A stretch of 64,000 bases of DNA from the NCBI GenBank assembly GCA_052117605.1, contig JBQKIT010000010.1. One strand, given 5' to 3'. Below the pieces are notes generated by a model. The model did no database searches, had not been told where the DNA came from, and saw nothing but the letters and a program-made list of their open reading frames with translations. Source of the DNA: CAG-791 sp000431495. Its GTDB lineage: Bacteria > Bacillota > Clostridia > Lachnospirales > Lachnospiraceae. Of this stretch, positions 26,061 to 35,364 are shown piece by piece (position 1 is the stretch's first letter; every line of letters begins with the position of its first letter). The translations under genes were made by a program, and so were the position numbers.

Positions 26061-26927
26061 ATGAGAGAATTAACGCAGCAGAAATTTGAGACATTGAAGC
26101 ATATTCTGAAGGACATGGGGAGCTGCGCAGTGGCATTTTCCGGCGGTGTGGATTCCACGCTCCTTCTGATGACGGCACATGAGGTACTTGGCGAAAAGGC
26201 GGTTGCTTTCACCGCTGCCTCCGAGACCTTCCCTTCGCGCGAAGCCAGGGAAGCCAGAGAGTTCTGCGAGAAGAGGGACATCCGTCAGGTGGTCTTTGAA
26301 TCCAATGAGATCAATGTTCCGGGGTACCGGGAGAATCCGGTCAACCGGTGTTACCTTTGCAAGCATTCGCTGTTCAGTCAGCTGAAGAAGCTGGCTGCGG
26401 AGAATCATCTGAATGAGGTTGCAGAAGGCTCCAATATAGATGACAACGGAGATTTCCGGCCTGGAATGATTGCCATCCGGGAGCTTGAAATCCGCTCGCC
26501 TCTTCGGGAGGCTGGCCTGAATAAGGAAGAAATCCGCGAGATCTCGAAGGAGCTTTCGCTGCCGACATGGCGCAAGCAGTCCTATGCCTGTCTGGCGTCC
26601 CGCTTTGTTTACGGGGAAACCATTTCGGAAAAGAAGCTGAAGATGGTGGATCAGGCGGAGGAGCTCCTTCTGAATCTTGGCTTTCATCAGCTTCGGGTGC
26701 GCATTCATGACAATCTGGCGCGCATCGAGGTGACGCCGCAGGAATTTGAGCTGCTGCTTTCGCACCGGGATGAGATCACAAAGGCTTTGAAAGAATACGG
26801 CTTTTCCTATGTGACGATGGATCTGCAGGGCTATCGCACCGGCAGCATGAATGAAACACTGGATCCGAAGCTGATTGCGGATACGCAGGCAATTGCCGGA
26901 AAGCTGCGGGAGGACCGGGGAAGATGA
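26061..26927 (+). CDS. larE: LarE, sulfur insertase of nickel-pincer cofactor synthesis, likely [4Fe-4S] type
   Basis: A 288-residue protein with an N-terminal PP-loop ATPase, FSGGVDST (26-33), and the LarE region SYACLASRFVYG (174-185). It adds sulfur to the pyridinium biscarboxylate precursor of the nickel-pincer nucleotide. Two cysteines in NRCYLCKH (C97, C100) join C177. Three such cysteines mark the LarE subgroup that carries a [4Fe-4S] cluster and can act catalytically, unlike the single-Cys sacrificial type. ATG 26061 is used. larB follows with a 4-base overlap. larC and larA are not seen. Confidence 0.88.
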   Translation: MRELTQQKFETLKHILKDMGSCAVAFSGGVDSTLLLMTAHEVLGEKAVAFTAASETFPSREAREAREFCEKRDIRQVVFESNEINVPGYRENPVNRCYLCKHSLFSQLKKLAAENHLNEVAEGSNIDDNGDFRPGMIAIRELEIRSPLREAGLNKEEIREISKELSLPTWRKQSYACLASRFVYGETISEKKLKMVDQAEELLLNLGFHQLRVRIHDNLARIEVTPQEFELLLSHRDEITKALKEYGFSYVTMDLQGYRTGSMNETLDPKLIADTQAIAGKLREDRGR

Positions 26928-27691
26928 CCGCAAAAGAAGTACTGGAGCAGGTAAAAAACGGAGCGATGTCTGTCGAAGAGGCGGACCGTTTTTTTCAGGA
27001 AAAACCATATGAGGATTTAGGCTATGCGAAGCTCGATCTTCATCGAAGAACAAGATCCGGATATCCGGAGGTAGTCTTCTGCCAGGGAAAAGAGAATGCG
27101 TATCTTACCGGTATTTTTAAGACCCTGTACGAGAAAAACGGTCTTGTGATGGGAACCCGGGCCAGCAGTGAGCAGGCAGAGCTCGTAAAGGAGGTGCTTC
27201 CGTCCGCAGAGTATGATCCCGTCTCCAGAATTCTGAAGGCAGCGGCTCCCGGCAGCATTCTGCCGCAGAAGGGACGGATTGCGGTCTGCTCGGGAGGAAC
27301 GGCAGACATTGCAGCGGCGGAAGAGGCTGCCCAGACGGCAGAGTTCTTCGGCGCCAGGGTTGACCGGATTTATGATGTCGGAGTCAGCGGACTTCACAGG
27401 CTTTTGTCCCGTCTGGAGCAGATTCGAAAGGCGAATGTCGTAATCGCGGTCGCCGGGATGGAGGGCGCTCTTGCGGGAGTTCTTGCGGGTCTTGTGGAAA
27501 ATCCGGTCATTGCAGTCCCGACATCCGTCGGATACGGAGCCAATTTCGGAGGAGTCTCTGCCCTTCTGACCATGATCAATTCCTGCGCCAACGGAATTAC
27601 CGTGGTAAACATCGACAATGGATACGGGGCAGGATATGTTGCTTCGCAGATCAATCGTCTTGCGGATGCAGGGGAAAACGGAAAAGCATAA
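26924..27691 (+). CDS. larB: LarB, nickel-pincer cofactor synthesis carboxylase
   Basis: A 255-residue protein. The C-terminal half is PurE-like: VCSGGTADIAAAEEAA, VAGMEGALAGVLAGLV and PTSVGYGANFGGVSALLTMI are the LarB signatures. The Cys in MINSCANGITVVNID is in the position of the LarB catalytic Cys. LarB carboxylates nicotinic acid adenine dinucleotide and removes AMP. Its ATG overlaps the larE stop (ATGA), a normal arrangement for this pair. Confidence 0.92.
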   Translation: MTAKEVLEQVKNGAMSVEEADRFFQEKPYEDLGYAKLDLHRRTRSGYPEVVFCQGKENAYLTGIFKTLYEKNGLVMGTRASSEQAELVKEVLPSAEYDPVSRILKAAAPGSILPQKGRIAVCSGGTADIAAAEEAAQTAEFFGARVDRIYDVGVSGLHRLLSRLEQIRKANVVIAVAGMEGALAGVLAGLVENPVIAVPTSVGYGANFGGVSALLTMINSCANGITVVNIDNGYGAGYVASQINRLADAGENGKA

Positions 27692-27703
27692 GGAATGAAG
27701 GAA

Positions 27704-28315
27704 ATGAAGGTATATGTTATGCGGCATGGAGAGACGGACTGGAATGCCCGTCATCTCTTTCAGGGGCAGGTCAATACTTCCCTGAATGAAAAAGGAAGAG
27801 AACAGGCCCGGAAGGCAAGAGAGCGCGTCAGGGAGCTCGGGCTTTCCTTTGACTGCGTTTATTCCAGTCCGATTGACCGGGCGGCACAGACAATCGAGAT
27901 TGTGACAGGGTTGGACCGCTCACAGATTCATCTGGATGACAGGCTCAAGGAGATGGATTTTGGCCCTTTGGATGAGACTCCCTTTGAAAAGGATTCGCCT
28001 GCGGCCGGACATCTTTTCGACAAGCCGTCCGCTTATGAAGCGCCGGAGGGTGCGGAGACGTTTGCGGAGCTGGAAGCGCGTCTTTCTTCATTTTTGCAGG
28101 ATCTTCGCAAAAATCATCCGGGCGAGAGTATTCTTGTCGGCTGTCATGGCTGTGCCATGCGCATTCTTCTTGTGCTGCTCGGATACCTGCCTTTGGATGA
28201 GATATGGAATCAGGGAATCGGGAACTGTGCTATTATTGAACTGACTTTGGGTGAGGATGACGGTTTCCATGTCACGCAGATGTATGAAACGCAGGACTGG
28301 TTCGGACAAAGGTAA
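27704..28315 (+). CDS. Histidine phosphatase family protein (phosphoglycerate mutase-like)
   Basis: A protein of about 203 residues with the catalytic RHGE motif (VYVMRHGETDWN) at the N-terminus, YSSPIDRAAQTIEIV, the acid-base Glu region, and a second His in VGCHGCAMRILL. The family includes cobalamin and nucleotide phosphatases as well as cofactor-dependent mutases, so the substrate is open. ATG 27704 is preferred since AAGGA lies 9 bases before it; ATG 27695 is 3 codons upstream. It follows larB by 12 bases. Confidence 0.85.
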   Translation: MKVYVMRHGETDWNARHLFQGQVNTSLNEKGREQARKARERVRELGLSFDCVYSSPIDRAAQTIEIVTGLDRSQIHLDDRLKEMDFGPLDETPFEKDSPAAGHLFDKPSAYEAPEGAETFAELEARLSSFLQDLRKNHPGESILVGCHGCAMRILLVLLGYLPLDEIWNQGIGNCAIIELTLGEDDGFHVTQMYETQDWFGQR

Positions 28316-28339
28316 GAATCATCACAGCAGGAGGCCTTT

Positions 28340-29506
28340 ATGACAGCACAAACAGATCGGAAAGAGACGGAAACGCTGAAAGAGCAGGAAGAAAAAAAGA
28401 TACCGAAGAAAGCACCGGCTGCAAAACGAAAAGAAGCCGAAGAAAAGTATGTGGCATACGTTTCTGCCTATACGACTTCCACGGGAGATAACTTCGGAAT
28501 CCGTATCTATGATGTGGATTTGAAGGAGGGCCGGTTTATTGAGAAGGATCAGGTGGAAATCACCAATTCCTCTTATGTAACCATTGCCCATAATCAGAAA
28601 TATCTGTATTCCATCACGGATTTCGGCGTGGAGGCTTACCGGATTGTAAAGGGCGGAGACCTGGAATTTATCAATAAGGCATCGATCAACGGAATGAGAG
28701 GCTCGTACCTTTCTACCGATTATACGGATTCCTGGCTGTTTGTTGCAGGTTACCATGACGGCAAGATCACGGTCCTGAAGCTGGATCCGGAGACCGGGAA
28801 AATCGGACAGATCACCGATGAGGTGTTTCACAAGGGAATGGGCTCTGTCGCAGAGCGCAACTTCCGTCCGCATGTACAGTGCGTCAAAATGACGCGTGAC
28901 AACCGATTCCTCTGCGCGGCGGATCTTGGTCTGGATCATACGAATGTCTATGCCTTCAACACAGTAACCGGAAAGATCAAGCAGGTGGATATCATTCACG
29001 GTGAGCTGGAATCGGCACCCCGCCACATTAAGTTTTCGAAGGATGGAAGATTCCTTTATATCGTGAATGAGATGAAGTGCTCGATTGATGTTTTCAGTTA
29101 TCATCTGAAGAACAATGAGCCGGAGTTTGAGAAGGTGCAGACGGTTTCCACGCTGAACAATTATCATTCGGCGGATGCCGCGGCCTCTGCCCTGAATCTT
29201 TCCGATGATTTCAGGTATCTGGTGACCTCAAACGCAGGGGATAATTCCGCAGCTGTTTTCTCCATCGATGAGAAGACCGGCATGCTTACGAAGATTCTCT
29301 GTCTTCCGGTATCCGGTGACTACCCGAAGGACTGTGCCCTGTTCCCGGACAATCGCCACCTCGTTGCAGTCAACCATGAGTCCAACACGATGACCTTCTT
29401 TACCTGTGACCTGAAAAAGGGCCTGATCATCATGAAGGGAAAGGAGCTTCATGTGGATCGTCCGAACTGCGTGATTTTCCATAAGCTGATCGATGACCAG
29501 ATTTAA
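28340..29506 (+). CDS. Lactonase-family seven-bladed beta-propeller protein
   Basis: A 388-residue protein of the 6-phosphogluconolactonase/YncE-type propeller family (Lactonase, PF10282-like). Blade repeats such as VTIAHNQKYLYSI, VKMTRDNRFLCAADLG and IKFSKDGRFLYIVNEM are spread through the sequence. An N-terminal extension of about 35 residues is almost entirely Lys, Glu, Thr and Ala and has no signal peptide. That extension is unusual. The lactonase activity is inferred from family only; no pentose-phosphate gene is adjacent. Confidence 0.8.
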   Translation: MTAQTDRKETETLKEQEEKKIPKKAPAAKRKEAEEKYVAYVSAYTTSTGDNFGIRIYDVDLKEGRFIEKDQVEITNSSYVTIAHNQKYLYSITDFGVEAYRIVKGGDLEFINKASINGMRGSYLSTDYTDSWLFVAGYHDGKITVLKLDPETGKIGQITDEVFHKGMGSVAERNFRPHVQCVKMTRDNRFLCAADLGLDHTNVYAFNTVTGKIKQVDIIHGELESAPRHIKFSKDGRFLYIVNEMKCSIDVFSYHLKNNEPEFEKVQTVSTLNNYHSADAAASALNLSDDFRYLVTSNAGDNSAAVFSIDEKTGMLTKILCLPVSGDYPKDCALFPDNRHLVAVNHESNTMTFFTCDLKKGLIIMKGKELHVDRPNCVIFHKLIDDQI

Positions 29507-29538
29507 GTTTTTGATTCTGAGAAAGTAGAGATTTCAAT

Positions 29539-30660
29539 ATGGCAGGTTCGTATTTTGGAAACATTCTTCGTGTGACGACCTTCGGGGAATCGCACGGAGC
29601 AGGTGTCGGGGCGGTTCTTGACGGCTTTCCGGCAGGAATGGAACTGACAAATGAGGATATTCAGGAGTATCTGGACCGGAGGAAACCGGGCAGAAACAGC
29701 ATTTCGACGCCCCGTAAGGAGGATGATCTGGTCGAGATTCTCTCCGGAACCTTTGAGGGGAAAACAACCGGTACGCCGATTGCGCTTCTGATCCGCAACA
29801 ACAATCAGAACCCGCGGGATTACAGCGAGATTGCAGACTGCTTCCGGCCGGGACATGCAGATTATACCTATCAGTGCAAATATGGCTTTCGCGATTACCG
29901 GGGCGGCGGAAGATCTTCTGCCAGAGAGACGGCGGCAAGAGTTGCAGCCGGAGCCATTGCAGAGAAGTTTCTGAAGGAACTTGGCATTGATTTCTGCTTC
30001 TATACCGCGGCGATCGGGGATGTTGTCATTGATCCGGATCGCTTTGACAGGGAGCTGATTCGGAAGACTCCGACCTGTATGCCGGATGAAGAGGCAAACG
30101 ATGAGGCGGTTGCGCTGATTGAAGCCTGCCGGGAGGAACAGGATTCCATCGGCGGTATCGTGAAGGGTGTGATTTCCGGGGTTCCTGCAGGGATCGGTGA
30201 TCCGACGATGCAGAAGCTTGACGCACGGCTTGCCGATGCCCTGATGGGCATCAATGCCTGCAAGTCCGTCGGCGTAGGAGACGGAATGTTTGCCGCGTAT
30301 GCAAGAGGCTCGGAGAACAACGATCCGTTTTACACCAACGAAAACGGAATCATCAGCAAGAGGTCCAATCATGCGGGCGGAATTCTCGGCGGCATCTCAG
30401 ACGGCTCAGACATTGTGCTGACTGCCGCGTTTAAGCCGACACCTTCCATCGCACAGCCCCAGGAGACGGTCATGCTGGACGGCATCCCGAAGGCACTTGT
30501 CATTCACGGACGACATGATCCCACCGTTGTTCCGCGGGCAGTTGTAGTCTGTGAGACCATGTGCGCACTGACCATTCTGGATGCCATGCTTACGAACATG
30601 ACGGCAAGGGCGGAAAATGTCCGGAAGTTTTATTCCGAAGAAGCTACCGGCGAAATCTGA
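29539..30660 (+). CDS. aroC: Chorismate synthase
   Basis: A 373-residue enzyme with standard motifs: FGESHGAGVGAVLDGFPAGM at the N-terminus, RRKPGRNSISTPRKE and FRPGHADYTYQCKYG, plus the Arg-rich RGGGRSSARETAARVAAG signature. It converts EPSP to chorismate using reduced FMN. ATG 29539 is used. It stands without other aro genes, 32 bases after the propeller gene and 51 before tgt. Confidence 0.97.
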   Translation: MAGSYFGNILRVTTFGESHGAGVGAVLDGFPAGMELTNEDIQEYLDRRKPGRNSISTPRKEDDLVEILSGTFEGKTTGTPIALLIRNNNQNPRDYSEIADCFRPGHADYTYQCKYGFRDYRGGGRSSARETAARVAAGAIAEKFLKELGIDFCFYTAAIGDVVIDPDRFDRELIRKTPTCMPDEEANDEAVALIEACREEQDSIGGIVKGVISGVPAGIGDPTMQKLDARLADALMGINACKSVGVGDGMFAAYARGSENNDPFYTNENGIISKRSNHAGGILGGISDGSDIVLTAAFKPTPSIAQPQETVMLDGIPKALVIHGRHDPTVVPRAVVVCETMCALTILDAMLTNMTARAENVRKFYSEEATGEI

Positions 30661-30711
30661 TATCAGGGCTCTGCCCCTGGATTTTTACGAGGAGAAATAA
30701 AGGAAAAGCAT

Positions 30712-31863
30712 ATGCCACAGCAGGATTATACGTATGAAATTATCAATACGGACGGAAGAGCCAAGCGCGCGCACATGACCACGGTGCATGGCACGATTGA
30801 GACTCCTGTTTTCATGAATGTCGCAACAGCGGGAGCCATCAAGGGAGGGCTCTCTGCGCAGGATCTTCGTGACATTGAGACACAGGTGATGCTCAGCAAT
30901 ACCTATCATCTGCACGTCCGCACCGGAGATGCCGTGATCAAAGAGCTCGGTGGTCTTCACAAATTCACAACCTGGGATCGTCCGATTCTGACGGATTCCG
31001 GCGGATTTCAGGTGTTTTCGCTGGCAGAGCTCCGCAAAATCAAGGAAGAGGGCGTTTCGTTCCATTCACATGTGGACGGAGCAAATATTTTCATGGGACC
31101 GGAAGAGTCCATGACCATTCAGTCGAATCTGGGCTCTACCATTGCCATGGCCTTTGACGAATGCGCACCGGCCCTTGCCGACCGCACTTATGTGGAGAAT
31201 TCCGTGGCAAGAACCACAAGATGGCTTGCGCGCTGTCAGAAGAAAATGGCGGAGCTTCGGCAGGAGGATGGCTGCGTCAATCCGCACCAGCTCCTGTTTG
31301 CCATCAATCAGGGAGCTATTTTCCATGATATCCGCGTGGATCATGCCAAACAGATCGCGGAGATGGAGCTTGACGGCTATGCAATCGGCGGGCTTGCCGT
31401 TGGAGAAAGCCATGAACAGATGTACAGTGTTCTGGATGAGGTGGTTCCGCATCTTCCGAAGAACAAGCCGACGTATCTGATGGGCGTCGGTACGCCGGAG
31501 AACATTCTGGAAGCTGTGGATCGCGGCGTTGATTTCTTCGACTGTGTTTATCCGTCTCGAAACGGACGTCACGGAAATCTGTACACCAATCACGGGACGC
31601 TTCACATCCGGAATGCCGCCTATGAAAAGGATATGCGTCCGATTGATGAGACCTGTGGCTGCCCTGTCTGCCGCGGAGGATATTCCAGAGCCTACATTCG
31701 TCATCTTCTGAAGGCACAGGAATCTCTGGGACTGCGCTTTTGCGTCATGCACAACCTGTATTTCTACAATCATCTGATGAAGGAGATCCGGGATGCGATC
31801 GATGCAGGCATGTATCCGATTTACAAGGCGCACAAGCTGGAGGACCTGAAGGGAACGCCTTGA
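30712..31863 (+). CDS. tgt: tRNA-guanine transglycosylase
   Basis: A 383-residue queuine/preQ1 tRNA-ribosyltransferase: LTDSGGFQVFSL, the nucleophile region FDCVYPSRNGRHG, and the zinc site CGCPVCRGGYSRAYIRHL. It exchanges G34 for preQ1 in tRNAs with GUN anticodons. It ends just before a perfect inverted repeat, and yajC follows behind its own promoter; tgt-yajC is a widely conserved order. Confidence 0.97.
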   Translation: MPQQDYTYEIINTDGRAKRAHMTTVHGTIETPVFMNVATAGAIKGGLSAQDLRDIETQVMLSNTYHLHVRTGDAVIKELGGLHKFTTWDRPILTDSGGFQVFSLAELRKIKEEGVSFHSHVDGANIFMGPEESMTIQSNLGSTIAMAFDECAPALADRTYVENSVARTTRWLARCQKKMAELRQEDGCVNPHQLLFAINQGAIFHDIRVDHAKQIAEMELDGYAIGGLAVGESHEQMYSVLDEVVPHLPKNKPTYLMGVGTPENILEAVDRGVDFFDCVYPSRNGRHGNLYTNHGTLHIRNAAYEKDMRPIDETCGCPVCRGGYSRAYIRHLLKAQESLGLRFCVMHNLYFYNHLMKEIRDAIDAGMYPIYKAHKLEDLKGTP

Positions 31864-31866
31864 TGC

Positions 31867-31889
31867 TATGATACATTTTCTGTATCATA
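31867..31889 (+). terminator. Inverted repeat after tgt, possible weak terminator
   Basis: TATGATACA (31867-31875) and TGTATCATA (31881-31889) pair perfectly over 9 bp with a TTTTC loop, 4 bases past the tgt stop. There is no T-run after it, so termination is uncertain; it may serve as a 3'-end stabilising hairpin. Confidence 0.45.
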
Positions 31890-31933
31890 CAGGCCTCTTA
31901 TACAGGAGAAAATATCCGCTTTTTCAAAAATGC

Positions 31934-31963
31934 TTGTCCAGTATTTAATGTTTGTTGTATAGT
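31934..31963 (+). promoter_or_regulatory. Putative sigma-A promoter of yajC
   Basis: TTGTCC (31934-31939) and TATAGT (31958-31963) are separated by 18 bases, 66 bases upstream of the yajC start and after the tgt hairpin. Confidence 0.6.
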
Positions 31964-32028
31964 AAATGGAAATTGGCACCGGGGCAGGGATCCGGCGCCG
32001 AAGAATGACTCATGGAGGAGATTGTATT

Positions 32029-32358
32029 ATGTTTCTTAGTTCATCCGCAGCAGGAAGCTCTACGATGGTGATGGTGATTTATCTGGTAGTCATCGTTGCG
32101 TTTTTCTATTTCTTCTTTATTCGTCCGCAGAATAAGGAGAAGAAGCAGAAGGATGCTCTTCTTGCTTCTGTAGCAGTAGGAGACAGCGTGCTTACGACTG
32201 CTGGTTTCTACGGAGTTATCGTTGACATGAACGACGATACCGTAATCGTTGAGTTTGGCAACAACAAGAACTGCCGCATTCCGATGCAGAAGGCAGCGAT
32301 TGTACAGGTTGAGAAGCCTGAGGATGCCATCGCAGAAGACGAATCCAAGACGAAATAA
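32029..32358 (+). CDS. yajC: Preprotein translocase subunit YajC
   Basis: A 109-residue protein with one N-terminal membrane segment (about 12-32), then the signature FFFIRPQNKEKKQKDALLAS and the conserved VGDSVLTTAGFYGVIVDM. It is an accessory part of the SecDF-YajC complex. ATG 32029 follows GGAGG; an upstream in-frame ATG-less extension to 31966 overlaps the promoter and is rejected. secD and secF are not nearby. A strong terminator follows. Confidence 0.94.
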   Translation: MFLSSSAAGSSTMVMVIYLVVIVAFFYFFFIRPQNKEKKQKDALLASVAVGDSVLTTAGFYGVIVDMNDDTVIVEFGNNKNCRIPMQKAAIVQVEKPEDAIAEDESKTK

Positions 32359-32408
32359 AGCTGGGTTTGCCGAAGAATGAAATGACATGGCCGCTGTGCT
32401 GCGGCAAA

Positions 32409-32440
32409 CACAAAAAGAAGGCCAAGGCCTTCTTTTTGTG
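32409..32440 (+). terminator. Long Rho-independent, probably bidirectional, terminator after yajC
   Basis: CACAAAAAGAAGGCC (32409-32423) pairs perfectly over 15 bp with GGCCTTCTTTTTGTG (32426-32440) around AA, with an A-tract upstream and a T-tract within the 3' arm. It isolates yajC from leuB. Confidence 0.85.
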
Positions 32441-32525
32441 TATTCCTGTCCGTTATCTGCAGCTTTTCTTCGGGTTCGGAACAGGGAAATCAGCACAGAT
32501 CGCAGGATGCAGAGGAGGACAGACG

Positions 32526-33626
32526 ATGGAGATGAAGATTGCAGTAATCGGCGGAGACGGAATCGGCCCGGAAATTGTTGCCGAAGCCAGAAAGGTATTG
32601 GATCGTGTCTGTGAGAAGTACGGGCATACCATTCATTACACGGATATTCTGATGGGAGGGTGCTCCATAGACCGTTACGGCGTTCCGCTGACACAGGAAA
32701 CCATTGACATTGCAAAGAGCAGCGATGCCGTTCTGATGGGCTCCATCGGGGGAGATGCGAAAACCTCTCCCTGGTATCAGCTTTCGCCTGAAAAGCGTCC
32801 GGAGGCAGGACTTCTGGCAATCCGGAAGGCACTCGGACTGTATGCCAATCTTCGTCCCGCTTATCTGTTTCCGGAGCTTGCGGCTTCCTGCCCTCTGGCA
32901 GCCAGAGAGGGAGGACGGAAATTTGATCTCATCATCGTCCGTGAGCTGACCGGAGGTCTGTATTTCGGCGATCGCTGGACGAGAGAGGAGGACGGCGTCC
33001 TCACTGCGGTGGATACGCTGAAGTACAACGAGAATGAAATCCGCCGCATTGCAAAGACCGCCTTTGAAATTGCAGGAAAGCGCAGGAAAAAGGTGACCAG
33101 CGTAGATAAGGCAAACGTTCTGGACACCTCCAGACTCTGGAGAAAAATTATCCATGAGGTGGCCGCAGATTATCCGGAGATTGAGCTTTCGGATATGCTG
33201 GTTGACAACTGCGCAATGCAGCTTGTGAAGGACCCGGAGCAGTTCGACGTTGTGGTAACCGAGAACATGTTCGGAGATATTCTTTCGGATGAAGCCTCCA
33301 TGATCACGGGATCGATCGGAATGCTGTCCTCTGCATCTCTTAACGAGAGCAGCTTCGGACTTTATGAGCCCAGCCATGGCAGTGCACCGGATATTGCGGG
33401 GCTTGGCATTGCCAATCCCATTGCGACGATTCTTTCCGCAGCCATGATGCTCCGTTATTCCTTCGGTCTTGTGAAGGAGGCAGACGCCATCGAGGAAGCG
33501 GTGAAGAAGACCCTTTCGGATGGGATCCGGAGCGTGGATCTGATGCCGAAGAATCCGGAAGAGGCAAAAGGAATGACAAAGGTCTCCTGCTCGGAAATGG
33601 GAGATGCCATTGCAGACAGAATCTGA
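32526..33626 (+). CDS. leuB: 3-isopropylmalate dehydrogenase
   Basis: A 366-residue enzyme. AVIGGDGIGPEIVAEA at the N-terminus, LLAIRKALGLYANLRPA, and the C-terminal TENMFGDILSDEASMITGSI and EPSHGSAPDIAGLGIANP are the isopropylmalate/isocitrate dehydrogenase signatures, with the leucine-type substrate loop. It oxidises and decarboxylates 3-isopropylmalate in leucine synthesis. ATG 32526 follows GAGGAGG. leuA, leuC and leuD are absent; ilvD and ilvB follow, making a partial branched-chain operon. Confidence 0.95.
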   Translation: MEMKIAVIGGDGIGPEIVAEARKVLDRVCEKYGHTIHYTDILMGGCSIDRYGVPLTQETIDIAKSSDAVLMGSIGGDAKTSPWYQLSPEKRPEAGLLAIRKALGLYANLRPAYLFPELAASCPLAAREGGRKFDLIIVRELTGGLYFGDRWTREEDGVLTAVDTLKYNENEIRRIAKTAFEIAGKRRKKVTSVDKANVLDTSRLWRKIIHEVAADYPEIELSDMLVDNCAMQLVKDPEQFDVVVTENMFGDILSDEASMITGSIGMLSSASLNESSFGLYEPSHGSAPDIAGLGIANPIATILSAAMMLRYSFGLVKEADAIEEAVKKTLSDGIRSVDLMPKNPEEAKGMTKVSCSEMGDAIADRI

Positions 33627-33668
33627 GAATATCGAAGCTGCAGGCAGCAGCGGAAAGGAATCGAACGC

Positions 33669-35348
33669 ATGATTAGTTCAAATGTCAAGGAAGGGGTTCA
33701 GCAGGCTCCGCACAGAAGTCTGTTCAACGCCCTTGGATTTACCAAAGAAGAGATGAAGAAGCCGATGATCGGAGTCGTCTGCTCCTATAATGAGATTGTT
33801 CCCGGGCATATGAATCTGGACAAGATTGCAAATGCTGTAAAGCTTGGCATCGCCGAAGCAGGCGGAATGCCGGTTATGTTCCCGGCCATCGCGGTCTGCG
33901 ACGGCATTGCCATGGGACATGTCGGAATGAAGTATTCGCTGGTCACCCGCGACCTCATTGCGGATTCGACAGAGTGTATGGCAAAGGCTCACCAGTTCGA
34001 CGGCCTTGTTATGATTCCGAACTGCGACAAGAATGTTCCCGGTCTTCTGATGGCAGCGGCAAGAGTCAATATCCCGACTGTTTTTGTTTCCGGTGGTCCG
34101 ATGCTTGCCGGTCATGTAAATGGAAGAAAGCGCTCTCTTTCCTCTATGTTTGAGGCAGTAGGAGAGTTTGATTCCGGAAAAATCACAGCGGAAGAGCTTG
34201 CCAATTTCGAGGAAAATGTCTGCCCGACCTGCGGCTCCTGCTCCGGAATGTACACGGCAAATTCCATGAACTGCCTGACGGAGGCAATCGGAATGGGACT
34301 TCCCGGAAACGGAACGATTCCGGCAGTATATTCGGCACGTATCCGCCTTGCGAAGGAGGCCGGATATGCGGTCATGGATATGATCAGAAAGAATATCCGC
34401 CCGCGGGACATCATGACAAAGACGGCCTTCACCAATGCAATGACGGTGGATATGGCGCTTGGATGTTCCACGAATACCATGCTGCATCTTCCTGCCATCG
34501 CGCATGAATGCGGCATTGAGCTGAATATGGAATTTGCCAATGAAATTTCCGACCGGACACCGAACCTGTGCCACCTGGCACCGGCAGGTCCGACCTATAT
34601 GGAAGACCTGAATGAGGCAGGCGGTATTTACGCCGTTATGCATGAGCTTACAAAGAAGAATCTCCTGGATCTTGACGGAATCACGGTTACCGGAAAGACG
34701 GTTGGCGAGAACATTGCAAATGCGGTTAACCGCAACCCGGAGGTCATCCGGCCGATCGAAAATCCGTTCATGGCAAACGGTGGAATTGCGGTCCTCAAGG
34801 GAAATCTTGCACCTGATACCGGAATCGTCAAGAGAAGTGCAGTGGCACCGGAGATGATGACGCATGAAGGACCTGCCCGCGTTTTCGACTGCGAGGAGGA
34901 TGCCATCAAGGCCATCACCACAGGTCAGATCCATGAGGGCGATGTTGTTGTCATTCGTTATGAAGGGCCGAAGGGCGGTCCCGGTATGCGTGAGATGCTG
35001 AATCCGACTTCTGCCATCATCGGCATGGGACTTGGTTCCACCGTGGCACTGATTACGGACGGACGTTTCTCCGGAGCTTCCCGCGGAGCTGCAATCGGAC
35101 ATGTAAGTCCCGAGGCTGCGGTTGGCGGACCGATTGCTCTTGTGCATGAAGGGGATACCATCCTTGTTGATATCCCGAACAATCGTCTGGAGCTGAAGGT
35201 TTCGGAGGAAGAACTGGCGGGGAGGCGCGCTGCATGGACACCGAAGAAGCCGAAGATTACGGAAGGGTATCTGGGCCGCTATCAGGCACTGGTGACATCC
35301 GGTAATCGCGGAGCAATTCTGGAGCTTCCGAAGGAGCTTCAGAACTGA
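33669..35348 (+). CDS. ilvD: Dihydroxy-acid dehydratase
   Basis: A 559-residue IlvD of normal length. NCDKNVPGLLMAAARVNIPT and CPTCGSCSGMYTANSMNCL carry the iron-sulfur cysteines, and ITDGRFSGASRGAAIGHVSP is the C-terminal signature. It makes the 2-keto acids of valine and isoleucine. It starts 42 bases after leuB and ends 16 before ilvB. Confidence 0.97.
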   Translation: MISSNVKEGVQQAPHRSLFNALGFTKEEMKKPMIGVVCSYNEIVPGHMNLDKIANAVKLGIAEAGGMPVMFPAIAVCDGIAMGHVGMKYSLVTRDLIADSTECMAKAHQFDGLVMIPNCDKNVPGLLMAAARVNIPTVFVSGGPMLAGHVNGRKRSLSSMFEAVGEFDSGKITAEELANFEENVCPTCGSCSGMYTANSMNCLTEAIGMGLPGNGTIPAVYSARIRLAKEAGYAVMDMIRKNIRPRDIMTKTAFTNAMTVDMALGCSTNTMLHLPAIAHECGIELNMEFANEISDRTPNLCHLAPAGPTYMEDLNEAGGIYAVMHELTKKNLLDLDGITVTGKTVGENIANAVNRNPEVIRPIENPFMANGGIAVLKGNLAPDTGIVKRSAVAPEMMTHEGPARVFDCEEDAIKAITTGQIHEGDVVVIRYEGPKGGPGMREMLNPTSAIIGMGLGSTVALITDGRFSGASRGAAIGHVSPEAAVGGPIALVHEGDTILVDIPNNRLELKVSEEELAGRRAAWTPKKPKITEGYLGRYQALVTSGNRGAILELPKELQN

Positions 35349-35364
35349 ATGAGGAGATACTGCT

